DNA of 64,000 nt from Xenopus tropicalis (taxonomy: Eukaryota; Chordata; Amphibia; Anura; Pipidae). This document shows positions 1 through 11,766 of this stretch, in pieces; the stretch's first letter is position 1, and the number at the start of each line of letters is the position of its first letter. Below the pieces are notes generated by a model. It was not told the origin of the DNA. It ran no database searches and saw only the letters and a program-made list of their open reading frames with translations. The stretch covers positions 20,427,212 to 20,491,211 of the forward strand of contig NC_030679.2 of the NCBI RefSeq assembly GCF_000004195.4, in the 5' to 3' direction. The position numbers and the translations under genes were made by a program.

Positions 1-3000
1 ATAATGAGGTAAAATGCAAGCTTTGTGACGATTTTCAGAAATGTCATAAAAACCGTTCTGTTTAGCGTAGCTTTGTAGTTTGGTAGTTTGCAGTAGAAAG
101 ATGTATTTACCCATTTTTGTTTTGTCAGAATGTGTACTTTCAGAAAATGTGTGGGTTTTCTAGGGTTTCTGTACTGTTAGGGGTTCTTATGGCACATAAT
201 ACACATACCGGGTGCAAAAACTGCACGAGCCGGAGCGTCATTCGTGAAAACTCATATGCACTATTTTCATTTGGGGGCCCCTGTACTCCGCATAGTTTAG
301 TAAATCTATGCATATAGGGCATCAAACTGTTCAGTAGACCCCTGGCATTCATATTTAGAGTGTTTTATGTTTATACGTTACAAATTGTGGGGGTACATAA
401 TGAGGTAAAATGCAAGCTTTGTGACGATTTTCAGAAATGTCATAAAAACCGTTCTGTTTAGCATAGCTTTGTAGTTTGGTGGTTTGCAGTAGAAAGATGT
501 ATTTACCCATTTTTGTTTTGTCAGAATGTGTACTTTCAGAAAATGTATGGTTTTCTAGGGTTTCTGTACTGTTAGGGGTTCTTATGGCACATAATACACA
601 TACCGGGTGCAAAAACTGCACGAGCCGGAGCGTCATTCGTGAAAATGAATATGCACTATTTTTATTTGGGGGCCCCTGTACTCTGCATAGTTTAGTAAAT
701 CTATGCATATAGGGCATCAAACTGTTCAGTAGACCTTAGGTGTTCCTAGTTGGGGTGATTTTCCTTTTGTAGGCAAGAAATTGTGTGAGATAAATGCGGC
801 AAATTGCAACATTTTTAGGCGATTTTCTGAAATGTCATAGAAACCACTAGCTTTAGGAAAGCTTTGCAGATTGATACTTTTGTGTAGAAAGGACTCTTTA
901 CCCATGTTGGATTTGTCTGAACGTGTACTTTCCAAAAATATATGGTTTTCAGGGGTTACCCTACATTTCTGCAGTTTCTATCCCACATAAAAACTGCCAT
1001 GTGTTTATGAATTAGGTAAAGGTAAGCCATGAAATTAGTGTGCACTAGGTATATTTTGGGGTCTCTAAGTGCCATGTGCTTTGATAGACCTATGTACAAT
1101 GGGCATCAAACTGTTCAGTAGACCTCTGGGGTTCATATTTAGGGTGATTTATCTTGGTACCTGATCACCTATAGAAAATAAGATGCTGCATATCGGAAGT
1201 TTTGAGGTGATTTTTGGAAATGTCATAAAATTGGCAAACTTAGGAAACCTTTGCGGCTTGGTACTTTGGAGTAGAAATACATGGGTACCCATTTTAGAGT
1301 TCGGGGAATGTGTACTTTCCAAAAATATATGACTTTCTGGGGTGAGCGTACTTTTTTGTAGCATTATCCCACATATAATGATGTAAATGTGTTGATTTTG
1401 CAGAAGCTGAAATGACAGAAATGACGGATCATATGGGGGTAGGTTCATATTGGGGCCCCTACATGCCACATACTTAGGTAAACCTAAACATATTGGGCAT
1501 CATACTGTTCAGTGGACCCCTGTCGTTCAAGTTCAGGGTGTTTTATCTTGGTACCTAATGATACATGGGAGATTAGATGCTGCAAACTGGAAGCTTTGAG
1601 AGGATTTTTGGAAATATTATCAAAATTGGCAACTTTAGGAAAGCTTTGCAACTTGGTACTTTGGAGTAGAAAGACATGGGTACCCATTTTAGATTCGGGG
1701 GAATGTGTACTTTCCAAAAATATATGGCTTTCTGGGGTGAGCGTACTTTTTTTGTAGCGTTGTCCCACACAAAATGATGTAAATGTATTGATTTTGCAGG
1801 AGCGGAAATGACAGAAATGGCAGATCATATGGGGTATGTTCACATTGGAGCCCCTACATGCCACATACTTAGGTAAACCTATACATATTGGGCATCAAAC
1901 TGTTCAGTGGATCCCTGGCATTCAAATTTAGGTTGTTTTACCTTGGTACCTAATACTATGTGGGAGATAAGATGCTGCAAAATGGAAGCTTTGAGGGGAT
2001 TTTTGGAATTGTCATCAAAATTGCTAACTTTAGAAATGCTTAGCGGCTTGGTACTTTGGAGTAGAAAGACACAGGTACCCATTATAGATTCGGGGGGATG
2101 TGTAATTTCCAAAAATATATGGCTTTCTGGGGTGAGCGTACTTTTTTGTAGCGTTATCCCACACAAAATGATGTAAATGTGTTGATTTTGCAGAAGCTGA
2201 AATGACAGAAATGACGGATCATATGGGGTATGTTCATATTGGGGCCCCTACATGCCACATACTTAGGTAAACCTAAACATATTGGGCATCATACTGTTCA
2301 GTGGACCCCTGGCGTTCAAGTTCAGGGTGTTTTACCTTGGTACCTAACACTATGTGGGAGATAAGATGCTGCAAAATGGAAGCTTTGAGGGGATTTTTGG
2401 AATTGTCATCAAAATTGCTAACTTTAGAAATGCTTTGCGGCTTGGTACTTTGGAGTAGAAAGACACGGGTACCCATTATAGATTCGGGGGGATGTGTACT
2501 TTCCAAAAATATATGGCTTTCTGGGGTGAGCATACTTTTTTGTAGCGTTATCCCACACAAAATGATGTAAATGTGTTGATTTTGCAGAAGCTGAAATGAT
2601 AGAAATGATGGATCATATGGGGTATGTTCATATTGGGGCCCCTACATGCCACATACTTAGGTAAACCTAAACATATTGGGCATCATACTGTTCAGTGGAC
2701 CCCTGGCGTTCAAGTTTAGGGTGTTTTATCTTGGTACCTAATGATACATGGGAGATTAGATGCTGCAAACTGGAAGCTTTGAGAGGATTTTTGGAAATAT
2801 TATCAAAATTGCCAACTTTAGGAAAGCTTTGCGACTTGGTACTTTGGAGTAGAAAGACATGGCTACCCATTTTAGATTCGGGGAAATGTGTACTTTCCAA
2901 AAATATATGGCTTTCTGGGGTGAGCATACTTTTTTGTAGCATTATCCCACATATAATGATGTAAATGTGTTGATTTTGCAGAAGCTGAAATGACAGAAAT

Positions 3001-3470
3001 GATAGATCATATGGGGGTATGTTCACATTGGGGCCCCTACATGCCACATACTTAAGTAAACCTATACATATTGGGCATCAAACTGTTCAGTGGACCCCTG
3101 GCGTTCATATTTAGGGTGTTTTATTTGGTTACTTTATGACCTGTAGGGGATAAGATACTATAGACTGGAAGCTTTGAAGCGATTTTTTAAAAAAATCACA
3201 AGTTTTGATAAAAACCAATAACTTTAGGAAAGCATTGCGACTTGATAGTTTGGAGTAGACAGACAGTTGTGCCTATTCTGGATTCCCCAGAATCTGTTCT
3301 TTCCAAAAATGTACAATTTTATGGGATAAACCTTCTGTTAGTGGAATTTTTGTCCTTGAAATCTAAAGTATGCAGCTTTCTGGAGCAGTGCTTTGGAAAT
3401 TTGGTAGTGTACTGCTGGGAGTTTTTGACCTACACAAGTGAGAAATCTCCATAAAACTATATATATTTGG
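1..3470. repeat. Tandem array, about 394-bp units, at least eight units
   Basis: Distances between successive GGGCATC anchors are 395, 389, 394, 395, 394, 394 and 395 bp. Units fall into subtypes by position. The first two (1-711) share a CGTCATTCGTG segment. The third (712-1100) has a distinct ATGAATTAGGTAAAGG segment. Five near-identical units run from 1101 to 3072, and a diverged terminal unit follows from 3073. The period is not a multiple of three, so the array is not one coding frame. Several units leave a minus-strand frame of 95-126 codons open; I do not annotate these as genes. Confidence 0.9.
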
Positions 3471-3812
3471 TATTGGCACGTTCAGGAGACATGGGACTTT
3501 CCAAATCAGGTGTATTTTAGTGCATAAAATAATTTTTGTTTCTGGTGTATGTGTTTATATTATGGAAAATATTTTTTTTACTAATTTTTTAGACATTTAG
3601 AAGCCTATATCTTGTTACAGAATTGGAATTACACAAAAATTCCACCATATTTTGAAAGCTTAGGATGTCCCGAAAAAAACGATATATAGTGTTCCTGGGT
3701 AAACTAAAAGTCCCCCCGAGGAAAAGCCCCTAAAGTCAAACAGTGCAAAATGTTCAAAAACTGTCTGGCAGTAGAAGTTCCACTTTGTTCAAAACGGCTG
3801 GCAGTGAAAGGG
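1..3812. mobile_element. piggyBac-like non-autonomous element with satellite core, right part (copy 1)
   Basis: The right end is GGCAGTGAAAGGG (3800-3812) followed by TTAA (3813-3816). This is the exact mirror of the left end of the complete copy at 29466. The left end of this copy lies before the window. The body is a head-to-tail array of about 394-bp units; the anchor GGGCATC recurs at 317, 712, 1101, 1495, 1890, 2284, 2678 and 3073. A unique right arm follows (about 3470-3812). No transposase frame is visible, so the element would depend on an enzyme supplied in trans. TTAA target sites and CCCTTT-type ends are typical of the piggyBac superfamily; the assignment rests on ends only. Confidence 0.8.
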
Positions 3813-3816
3813 TTAA

Positions 3817-4314
3817 TACAGAGCCCTATGGCACCCTCACTAAGAGCCCTACTCCTATACTTACTGCATCCTTTTGTTTTTGTTGTATCCTGTCTGTGTA
3901 TGTGCAACACATCCTCACTGAATGGAAAAACATGCACTGTGCAATATGTGTAGCAAAAGTCCATTCATTTTTAATGTTTCCCTTCCTCTGTACAAGTATA
4001 TTAAATAGACATGTGTGGATAAAAAAAAGCAAGTTAGGACAGAGAATATGGTGTCTCCCTAATCATAGCATTCTGTATCCTGCTAGTCCAGATTATGGGA
4101 GATAATCATATATGGGTGCTGGTCCTCAAAGATGCACCAAAGTTGGGCCAAGGTCCTCCGGAATAACAACCTGAACCTATGTGTTCAGTGTATATAATAT
4201 TGGGTACTGCCCTAAGGTTTAACACATGCTGCCTTGTACATCAGCTTTCAATAAAGTCATTGTTGTGTTGTCCTCCATATATAGTTTTATTATAACTGGT
4301 TCTCTTTCTTATAG
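3817..4314. other. Unassigned spacer between the piggyBac-like element and the slu7 remnant
   Basis: I see no exon with both splice signals and no recognisable protein match here. An AATAAA-type signal at about 4248 has no gene attached to it. Short frames on both strands are unrelated to any family I recognise. Confidence 0.5.
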
Positions 4315-4408
4315 ATTCATCAACAAAAACTGAAAGTAAAAAAAGAAGAAAAAGTGGAGATTCTGACAGTGACAATGACGAAAAGAAAAAAAGGACAAGC
4401 TAAAAAAG
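4315..4408 (+). pseudogene. slu7: slu7 remnant, penultimate exon
   Basis: The Lys-rich, acidic stretch ending in ...KKKR matches the basic/acidic tract before the SLU7 C-terminus. It is bounded by TTATAG and GGTAGG splice signals. The frame reaches a stop at about 4401. Confidence 0.6.
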
Positions 4409-5386
4409 GTAGGGGAGCTCACATACTTCATGTATGCTTGGTATATAGGCCCAACATTTTGCCTTTAGGTAGCATACATTCCAGTGAAACTAGGCCTGGG
4501 GGTTTTAAATCAGTTGCACTTTCCTTTTTTCCCACAATGAAAAGACTTGTTTTAAACAAGTAAAGACAGACAGAGCTTCTATCAGGTTCCACCCTTCTAT
4601 CTAAGCCTCACTACTTAGCATTTCTAACTCCAGGGGGGCAAATGGACCGGTCCGTGTATCAGCTTTGTACTAAATTCATTTCAGTGACCCTGTACTTTCT
4701 CCCTTGCCAATCGTTCCTTGACAGATTGTAATGTTCTCGCCTGTACACCCTCTGCCAAGTCAGAACCGGAGCAAATGATTGGTTATTATCAATGTAAAGT
4801 CTTTAGTGACTGCTCTTTTCCTTTAAACCAAAAGGCTTATTCTGTAAGGGTGTTGCCCCCTCAGTCTCACTCACTGAAGCAGCCAAAGTGACAGATCCCT
4901 CCCAGTTCAGTGCTCAGACTTTTCCCTGCCTTTTATATTAACAGAGTTGGAATTACTTTTCAAGGTTTGTTATTTTTTTTAGTTGCATTGCAAAATGACA
5001 TTTTATATCAGTTTGTTTTTAATGTATTGTATAGACAGGATGCACATTATGGGATGCTTTTTAATTTTTCTAATGTAAAGCACCATCCCTAGTGATTATT
5101 TATTTATGGTTGGTTTTCCAGGCCTATAAGACTCCCATACACACCGATATGGCAGCACTGTGTACTAATAGTACAAAGACATTCTAGCCTGCTTGAGTAC
5201 ATCAAGTGACACATAGGCTGATTATGGTCACTTCATGGGTGCTCGCTTTTCTTCCTGTGACAACTTCTCTATGGCAGCAATAGGGTCTTTTGTAAATTTT
5301 AATTAAATCTGATGTATAAATCAAATGAATTTATTCATTTTAAATGGCGTTGAAAACCAAAACGATCTTACTTCTTCTCCATTCAG

Positions 5387-5552
5387 CAAACGAAGGCATC
5401 CAACACAGAAGAGGGGCCGCCTTAAATGGGCAGAAGAAATGATGCAGTTGGACGAGAGGAAGAGGGGGTATGAGACTCGGGAGCCGAGTGAGGAAGAAAT
5501 GGAGGCTTACAGAATGAAAAGACAGAATGACTCCATGGCCTCTTTCCTTGGA
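5387..5552 (+). pseudogene. slu7: slu7 remnant, last exon
   Basis: It encodes the conserved motif [12 protein letters not shown] followed by MASFLG, the diagnostic SLU7 C-terminus. The reading frame runs on without the expected stop to about 5672. AATAAA at 5680-5685 could be the old polyadenylation signal. Confidence 0.7.
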
Positions 5553-5689
5553 ATGAATTGGGTTCTGCCCACTCATATCTGTGTAACTGAGCTGCATTGC
5601 TTTATATTTCTTCCATCTCTAAATGTCAGCATCATGTGTATATTTCCTGTCTATGGCTGCCATTTAGAGTGATCTGTAAAATAAAATGT

Positions 5690-8455
5690 TTTATGGTTAA
5701 GTATAATCTGCTTTCCCTTAATTATTTGGTGAAGACTCTTTATACTGCCTCAATCCATGATATGAGGAAACAGATATAAATATAGGTTTGCTGCTGGTCT
5801 GGTCATTCCTAGTAACAAATCAGCAAGTAACATACTAGTTGCTGTTTGGAAGCAAGTCTCTGATTGCTGGGGTTACAGACTTTGTGGTACATTAGCCTGT
5901 TTGTTTATATAGAAGTGCAGTGTTTATACAGATTCTGTAGCTGTTCCACTCTTGCAGCAAGACATGGATCTTCTAATCAACTATTATTAACTAATGACGT
6001 GTTGTGTTATGTTATGTGACAATTACACGTAATGCACATAAATTATTATCTTGTAATTAATAATAACTATATAGGCACGGTCTTGCTAGTAAAGCACCCA
6101 ACGTATTGTAAACCAAAGCATTATTTGCCCATATGGAACAGAAACTCTGGCTCTGCTCCTTTTCCCCCAGTTTCAGGAACTGTGCTCTTATTATATACTC
6201 TTGGGAACCCCTCTCAGCCTGGATAATAATTTACGCCACTTAACAGTGGTATGTCTTTAATTTCCCAGAGTGTTTTCTGAACAAAGATTTGTTGCTGCTG
6301 GTTTTTTTGTCCTAAACCAGCAGCAAAGAAGAAGGCAAATCTGTAAAAAAAAAAAAATGACCAACTGAAAAGGTACTAAGAATAGGACATTATATGACAT
6401 ACTAAAGGCTAACTTGCAGTTACTACACCATTAGTGAAGGGTTTTATATTTCTGTAACCTCGCAATTGGACCATAAAGGGACCTTAAACCAAAAAGTCTG
6501 AAGAACTCTGCCATAGAGTATTAATGCTGCAATGTTATGCTACAATCAAGGCCATATTTATATATAGGAACCTGAGAGTCTGTGCTTAGGGTCATGGCCC
6601 TAGGGTGCTTATATAGTCAATACAGATTAAAAAATGAAAAAAAAAACTAAAAACCTTTCCCAGCTGCTGCCAGACCTACCAGTTGAAATTGTGGGGGGAT
6701 AGTCTGCCCTGAGCAAGAGCATGCACCACCCAGCAGCCTCTTCAGCAATTGCTAATGGGGGTCACATGGCACATCATGTCCCGCTACGACCCATTCATAT
6801 GATCTGACAATTCCTTACTATAAATATTTGGGGGGGAAATAATTTCAATTCAGGGGACCATAATGAGGCCAATTTATGGGCAGTTTATTGTTTGTCTTTC
6901 TTTTTTTTTCTTTAAACTTACTAGCCAAACAAAGGTAAATCTCTCCTGGGCCTAACCACATGGAGCTGTGCAACTCTCTCCCTCAGCCTGTAAACCGCAA
7001 TGAACTTTCCTGTGTAACTGAGAGGCACACTAAATACCTGGATGATGTATGACCCATACTGGGTGGGGGGTGGAAACCAATTTGATAAAAAATGTCTGGA
7101 ATACATTCCAGCAGCCACCATTTTTTCCTTGCTCTTAGGTACTCCTGGTGATCTGGGCAGTATATAAGGTTTTCTTAGCAGTGTAGAATCACTTTGTACC
7201 TTTTGTATATAAATATTTCGCCCATTAGTATCTAACTAAGGTGTGAAATGGCACAAATGCAGTCACACAACAGTCACTCACAGCTTCTAATAATGTATGT
7301 GTGACATAGTAAATATTGGAATTCTCGTCAATATGTACCTAAAGAATAATTTGATATATCTATAGTTATATGGTTTCATTGTGAGGACAATGGCATTAAT
7401 AGTAATAAAGATACTAGGCTATGGGGATATGGAATAAAGTTTTCAATTTATTTAAATAATTTATATTTATTCAGTTGGAATCATTATATATCATGTATCA
7501 TCTGGTTGCTAAGATTTAATTACCTTAGCAACCAGCCAGTACTTCCCTTCTGTAAGAAATGCACCAGCCCAGGGTACATTCAATCTCAGCAATGCCCCTT
7601 CACTACATTTTCCTAGGGTTTTTTTGTGCCATACAAGAGGTTCAGCAGTAATAATGGCAAAAACGATTTTGCTGGCATGCTGTGGGCTACATAACCTACG
7701 GGCACATATGTGGCACAGCTGAAAGGAGGGGGCAAGGGCATCCCAGTAGCAGATAGGAATAATTGTCTGCCCTGCATGGCTGTGGAAGTAGGGCTATTAT
7801 ATGTGTTTGTAGTTTTACGATTTAAATGCAACTTTGCTTAACTCAGACCAAACAATCACCATTTAGAGGCTGATTTATCAATCCTCTACTATGTTTTGTT
7901 TTTCAAATGAAATACTGAGACTTTAACATTACAAGTCTCTTTTCTGAACTTGAATTTGGTCTTAATTATTTTTTTAATAGTTTTTTAGTTATGTGCCATT
8001 GTTTTGTACATCTTCCAGCTTTCAATTATTGCTCTGTGAGGTTACTATTTTATTATTGTTGTTACTTTTCTAACCCTGTCACGAGCCCTACACTTATACC
8101 TGCGTTTTTATTTAGCTCTGGGGTTAGTGCATATAATGAAGGTGCATTACTACCATATAATCAGAGACAAAACCATGGCGGCATCACACAGCGCTATTCC
8201 CTCGTAGCCTTATATGCTGATATAACCGCTGCCGCAATCAGTAAAAGAAGAGAATTCACTCCAGTAACAACAACATTGAGAGACAACAATATGATACAAA
8301 TGGGGGTTCTAAGTGTAGTTAATTGACATTTTGAACAGATCCACCATTGCCTGGAAAATACCAAATGAAGCTTGGCCCACCTTGGCCCACTGCAGCTCAG
8401 TAAAACTCCCCCAAGAAAGATTTGTTGTGCAGAAAAACCCCACATAACCGCTATT
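5690..8455. other. Intergenic stretch with small palindromes only
   Basis: I find no exon, RNA gene or intact transposon here. A foldback occurs at about 6284-6344 (AGATTTG and GCTGCTGG arms around a poly-T loop). At about 7504-7545 the GGTTGCTAAG and CTTAGCAACC arms form another small hairpin. Frames such as 7991-8326 show no family resemblance. Confidence 0.5.
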
Positions 8456-8700
8456 CACATCCTCAGGGTCGGACTGGGCCACCGGGAAAAATCCCAGTGG
8501 GCCCCGGCGGCCCAGATCCGACCCTTGTTGGCGCTCCCCCTGCACGACTGTTCCTCCCCTGATGCATTAGATTTACGCTCGCTCAGGGGAGGACGTTGGG
8601 TGGGGGACCCTGTGGAGGGGTTAAGGGGGTCCCTGCGGGGGGGGGGGGGGGGATTAGGGGACGTGGACAGCGGGGGCACCTGCAGGGCCCCTGGGGATAT
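8456..8700. repeat. GC-rich interspersed repeat with poly-G run
   Basis: This is a GC-rich island inside AT-rich DNA. It begins near GGGTCGGACTGGGCC and carries a long G homopolymer at about 8635-8652. It abuts the right half of a CAGGTATGGGA-family element. I interpret it as the terminal part of a dispersed repeat, family not assigned. Confidence 0.4.
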
Positions 8701-8840
8701 AATTAATTCTTATTGGAGCCAAACCAATCCTATTGGCTTTATTTCATGTTTAAAAGATTCTTTTAATAATTACACAAAGACCCCTTATCTGGAAGACCCC
8801 AGGCCCTGAGCATTCTGGATAACAGGTCCCATACCTGTAC
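8701..8840. mobile_element. CAGGTATGGGA-family MITE, right half
   Basis: It matches the 3' half of the complete copies elsewhere in the window, including the GAGCATTCTGGATAACAGG segment and the terminal CCCATACCTGTA. The left half is missing. Confidence 0.75.
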
Positions 8841-9436
8841 AGCTAATAAAAAAAATTGTCTTTGCTTTGCCTGCAAGAAACTCATCTGACTATCAGCCCA
8901 GTGGATAGAATAACAAATATAAAGACTATCCATATGTATATCACTCAGTGCAACAGTAATGGAACTGCCATGAAAAGCCAAACAAAGCAAAACAAGAAAG
9001 AAAAAAATTAAGAAAATAGAAGAAAAACTCTACAAGTAGAACTAAATGAATATATTTGAAATAAAAGAAAAATATTGTGAAATATTGATGAAAATATTGT
9101 GAAATTGTGAATATGAGTTCACAATTACCCAAAGAAATACATATATTTGATACTATGCATTACAAAATGTTTTTCATATGGGATCAGATAAGAAATGAAA
9201 TAAAATGTAGTGGCAGTTCTTCCTACATCTTGTGCATGAAAAATCAATGTGTGTGTAAATAATTTGAATGTGAAAACTAAAATTATCTCCAGTGTCAAAA
9301 TATTCTGCCCAAAATTGTATTGTATTGTGATAAAGCAGCAGGAAAACCAGCAATCATGTATCTGAGGCTACGGTGATCAGGCAACATAAAGGGAATTACT
9401 TATTCAATAAATATATATATTTTATTGGAGGAAATT

Positions 9437-9465
9437 ATATTTATATATATATATATATATATATA
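9437..9465. repeat. (TA)n microsatellite
   Basis: This is a pure alternating TA run immediately before the CAGG terminus of the next MITE, consistent with a TA target preference. Confidence 0.9.
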
Positions 9466-9935
9466 CAGGTATGGGATCCATTATCCGGAAACCCGTTATC
9501 CAGAAAGCTCCGAACTATGGAAAGCTCCCATAGACTCCATTTAAACAAAATAATTCAGATTTTTAAAATTGATTCCTTTTTTCTCTGTAATAATAAAACA
9601 GTACCTGTACTTGATCCCAACTAAGATATAATTACCCCTTATTGGGGGCAGAACAGCCCTATTGGGTTTATTTCATGGTTAAATGATTCCCTTTTCTCTG
9701 TAATAATAAAACAGTACCTGTACTTGATCCCAACTAAGATACTTACCCCTTATTGGGGGCAGAACAGCCCTATTGGGTTTATTTCATGGTTAAATGATTC
9801 CCTTTCCTCTGTAATAATAAAACAGAACCTGTACTTGATCCCAACTAAGATATAATTACCCCTTATTGGGGGCAGAACAGCCCTATTGGGTTTATTTAAT
9901 GGTTAAATGATTCCCTTTTCTCTGTCACGCACACA
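9466..9935. mobile_element. CAGGTATGGGA-family MITE with tandemly triplicated core
   Basis: The left end is CAGGTATGGGATCC with the conserved CATAGACTCCAT segment. The internal segment that starts CTCTGTAATAATAAAACAG and ends near AAATGATTCCC repeats head to tail. CTCTG occurs at 9583, 9696, 9807 and 9920, so the period is 111-113 bp. After the last repeat the element is broken, and the usual right end is absent. Confidence 0.8.
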
Positions 9936-10318
9936 TATAAACATAGTGACCCGTTATCAAGAAAGATCCAAAGTAACAAAGGCAATTTCTCATAGGATTC
10001 ATTTTGAGTATGGCTTTAAGTAATGGCTTTTGCTTTGCAAACCCAAGACCATTGTGACATCACTAGTGACATCACTCCTCTCTGAAGGATGTACTGGCGC
10101 TCAGCCAGTAATCAGTCATTTGTTTTGAAGTCAGGACAGGTGAGTAGACCGTTTAGCCCTAGTACTGGGACTGTGTATGAGCCTATATTAATAGGAATAA
10201 TTCATTAATAATTAATAGGAATAATTCATATTCATTATGAATTAAAAAAAAAAATTTTTGGATTTTTTTTTTGAGATAAGTAACACAGTCCTGCAGGTTA
10301 AATTCCAGTAGTTTGTAA

Positions 10319-10980
10319 TTAGTGATGAGCGTATCTGTCCCATTACCCTTTGCCGAAAAAATTGTGAAACGGCAAAAAATGTGCAAAACGGGTTTGTAGC
10401 GTTTTTTGTGTTGCCCGCGCCTATTTTGAGGCGAGCGCAACTTTTTTTGATGCGCAAAGATTTTTTGGCTGCAAAAAAATTTCCTCATTGCTAATTCGCT
10501 TCGAAAAATTTGCAAAAAGGGGTTTGTCGATTTGTTGGCCATGGCCATTTTGACGCGACCGAGCCCCTTTTTTTACATGGCAGCGCCTTTTTTGACGCCC
10601 ACGTCTATTTTGACGTGACCATAACCGTTTCTGAAATGCAACAAATATTTTGGCTGCAAATTTTCTGTGAAGTTTCGCTGAACAATTTCGACAATGATGA
10701 AATGCGGATATTTGCTGCGAATCTATGGTAGGCAAAAAAAATTAGCTCATCACTACTTCGCTTCACCAAAAAATTTGTGTAACAGCGAAAAATTTGCAAA
10801 ATGGGTTTGTTGCACAATTTTTTGTCACGACCGCGGCTTTTTTCCGTGACCGCGCCCATTTTGATGCGCCCGCGTCTAGTTTGAAGCAACTTTTTTTGAC
10901 ACGCAACAAATTTTTTGGTGCCAAAATGTGGAAATTCACTGCGAATCTATGCTAGGTGAAAAAATTTGCTCATCACTACT
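10319..10980. mobile_element. AGTGATGAGC-ended foldback repeat, two head-to-tail pieces
   Basis: It starts at TAGTGATGAGC and ends at GCTCATCACTA. An internal GCTCATCACTAC at about 10743 marks the junction of a second, partial copy. The interior is rich in GCGAAA/TTTTTTG motifs. Superfamily not assigned. Confidence 0.6.
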
Positions 10981-11189
10981 AATAATATTAGTGTGATGAT
11001 GTCACAATGCTTTGTAACCTTTGTAAGACCATTGTGACATCACTAGTGACATCACTAGTCATTACTGGCACTCAGCCAGTAATCAGTCATTTGTTTTGAA
11101 GACAGGACAGGTGAGTAGACCACTTAGCACTAGTACTGGGACTGTGTATGAGCCTATATTAATAGGAATAATTAATTAATAGGAATAAT

Positions 11190-11415
11190 TGATATTCATT
11201 GTTCAGCACAATTCGCGAAACAGCAGAAAATTCGCGAAACGGGTTTGTTGCACAATTTTTTGGTCGCCCGCGGTCATCATGATGCACCTGCAACTTTTTT
11301 TTTGACACGCAACAAATATTTTCTCGGAAGTTCCGCAAAATAATTCGCCAATGGCGACATGTGGAAACTCGCTGAGAATCTATGCCAGGCGAAAAAATTT
11401 GCTCATCGCTACTAC
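11190..11415. mobile_element. AGTGATGAGC-ended repeat, third partial copy
   Basis: It has the same AATTCGCGAAAC...CTATGCCAGGCGAAA pattern, ending GCTCATCGCTACT, within the second arm of the 980-bp duplication. Confidence 0.55.
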
Positions 11416-11709
11416 TAATATTATAACTGGGATAGTGGGCATAGTTAGTTACCATTGCTTATTAGCTGCTTATTGTGGCCTTGGTTTGCTAATCCCAATC
11501 TCTTATTTTATTTGACATTTTTGCCCCTTTTTTGTTGTAAAATTGTTTTAATTTCCTAATTCTCTATTTAATGAGCACTCATCTGTTCTTCTCTATACAT
11601 TTTGCATTTTGAGCTGTTAAAAATAAAATTCTGTACAAAGAAGAAATGTTTATGCTTTATTTTTTTGGTCTCTCTTTATTGCACAAAAGTGTAGAGAAAT
11701 CTATACAGA

Positions 11710-11766
11710 ATGGCTTCAAAATTTCTACGACGATTCTTTAATTTTTTCGGACAATGTGGTAGAAAA
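11710..11766 (+). CDS. Kinase exon 1 (start codon, basic/aromatic N-terminus)
   Basis: The 19 codons are rich in Phe and Arg (FLRRFFNFFG) and end at GTAAGT. CTATACAG just before the ATG could be an acceptor of an upstream untranslated exon, so the transcription start is not fixed. Confidence 0.75.

Larger units (their letters stand above)
4315..5552 (+). pseudogene. slu7: slu7 3' gene fragment (last two exons), disrupted
   Basis: SLU7 is a second-step pre-mRNA splicing factor. Two blocks match its C-terminus. 4315-4408 follows an AG acceptor, is Lys/Ser/Asp-rich and ends at a GT donor. 5387-5552 follows CCATTCAG and contains MMQLDERKR, then [18 protein letters not shown], then SMASFLG. The intervening 978 bp behaves like the original intron, so this is an unprocessed copy, not a retrocopy. 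Lesions: reading 4315 in frame gives a stop just before the donor (a one-base loss in the A-run near 4390 explains it); a second frame change lies near 5415-5425; codons are missing between KR and YETREP and between RQ and MASFLG; and the normal stop after FLG is absent. No upstream slu7 exons are visible in the window. A sequencing error could explain one lesion but not all of them. Confidence 0.7.
10041..11415. repeat. Tandem duplication with 980-bp offset
   Basis: The segment from about 10041 (ACCATTGTGACATCACTAG, then CAGTAATCAGTCATTTG, then GAGCCTATATTAATAGG) recurs from about 11021 at an offset of 980 bp. Each copy is followed by TTCGC/GCGAA-rich repeat DNA. The second copy is shorter internally. 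Confidence 0.8.

Noticed and set aside
140..3047. Minus-strand frames of 70-126 codons in the array units as a gene family
   Set aside because: The unit period is not a multiple of three, most units are frameshifted and no family resemblance is seen. Kept only as an observation.
1..3470. Tandem array considered as a CRISPR array
   Set aside because: Units are about 394 bp with no short repeat/unique spacer pattern, and the context is vertebrate.
5325..5672. A 115-residue protein starting at ATG 5325
   Set aside because: The first about 20 codons are intron and the last about 40 lie beyond the slu7 end. Only the middle is slu7-derived.
8372..8809. 145-codon frame on + at 8372
   Set aside because: It crosses a GC-rich repeat, a long G homopolymer and a MITE half. 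Composition, not selection, keeps it open.
9373..9624. Frame with Tyr-Ile repeats
   Set aside because: It is read from a TA microsatellite and a MITE. The same holds for frames at 19428-19729.
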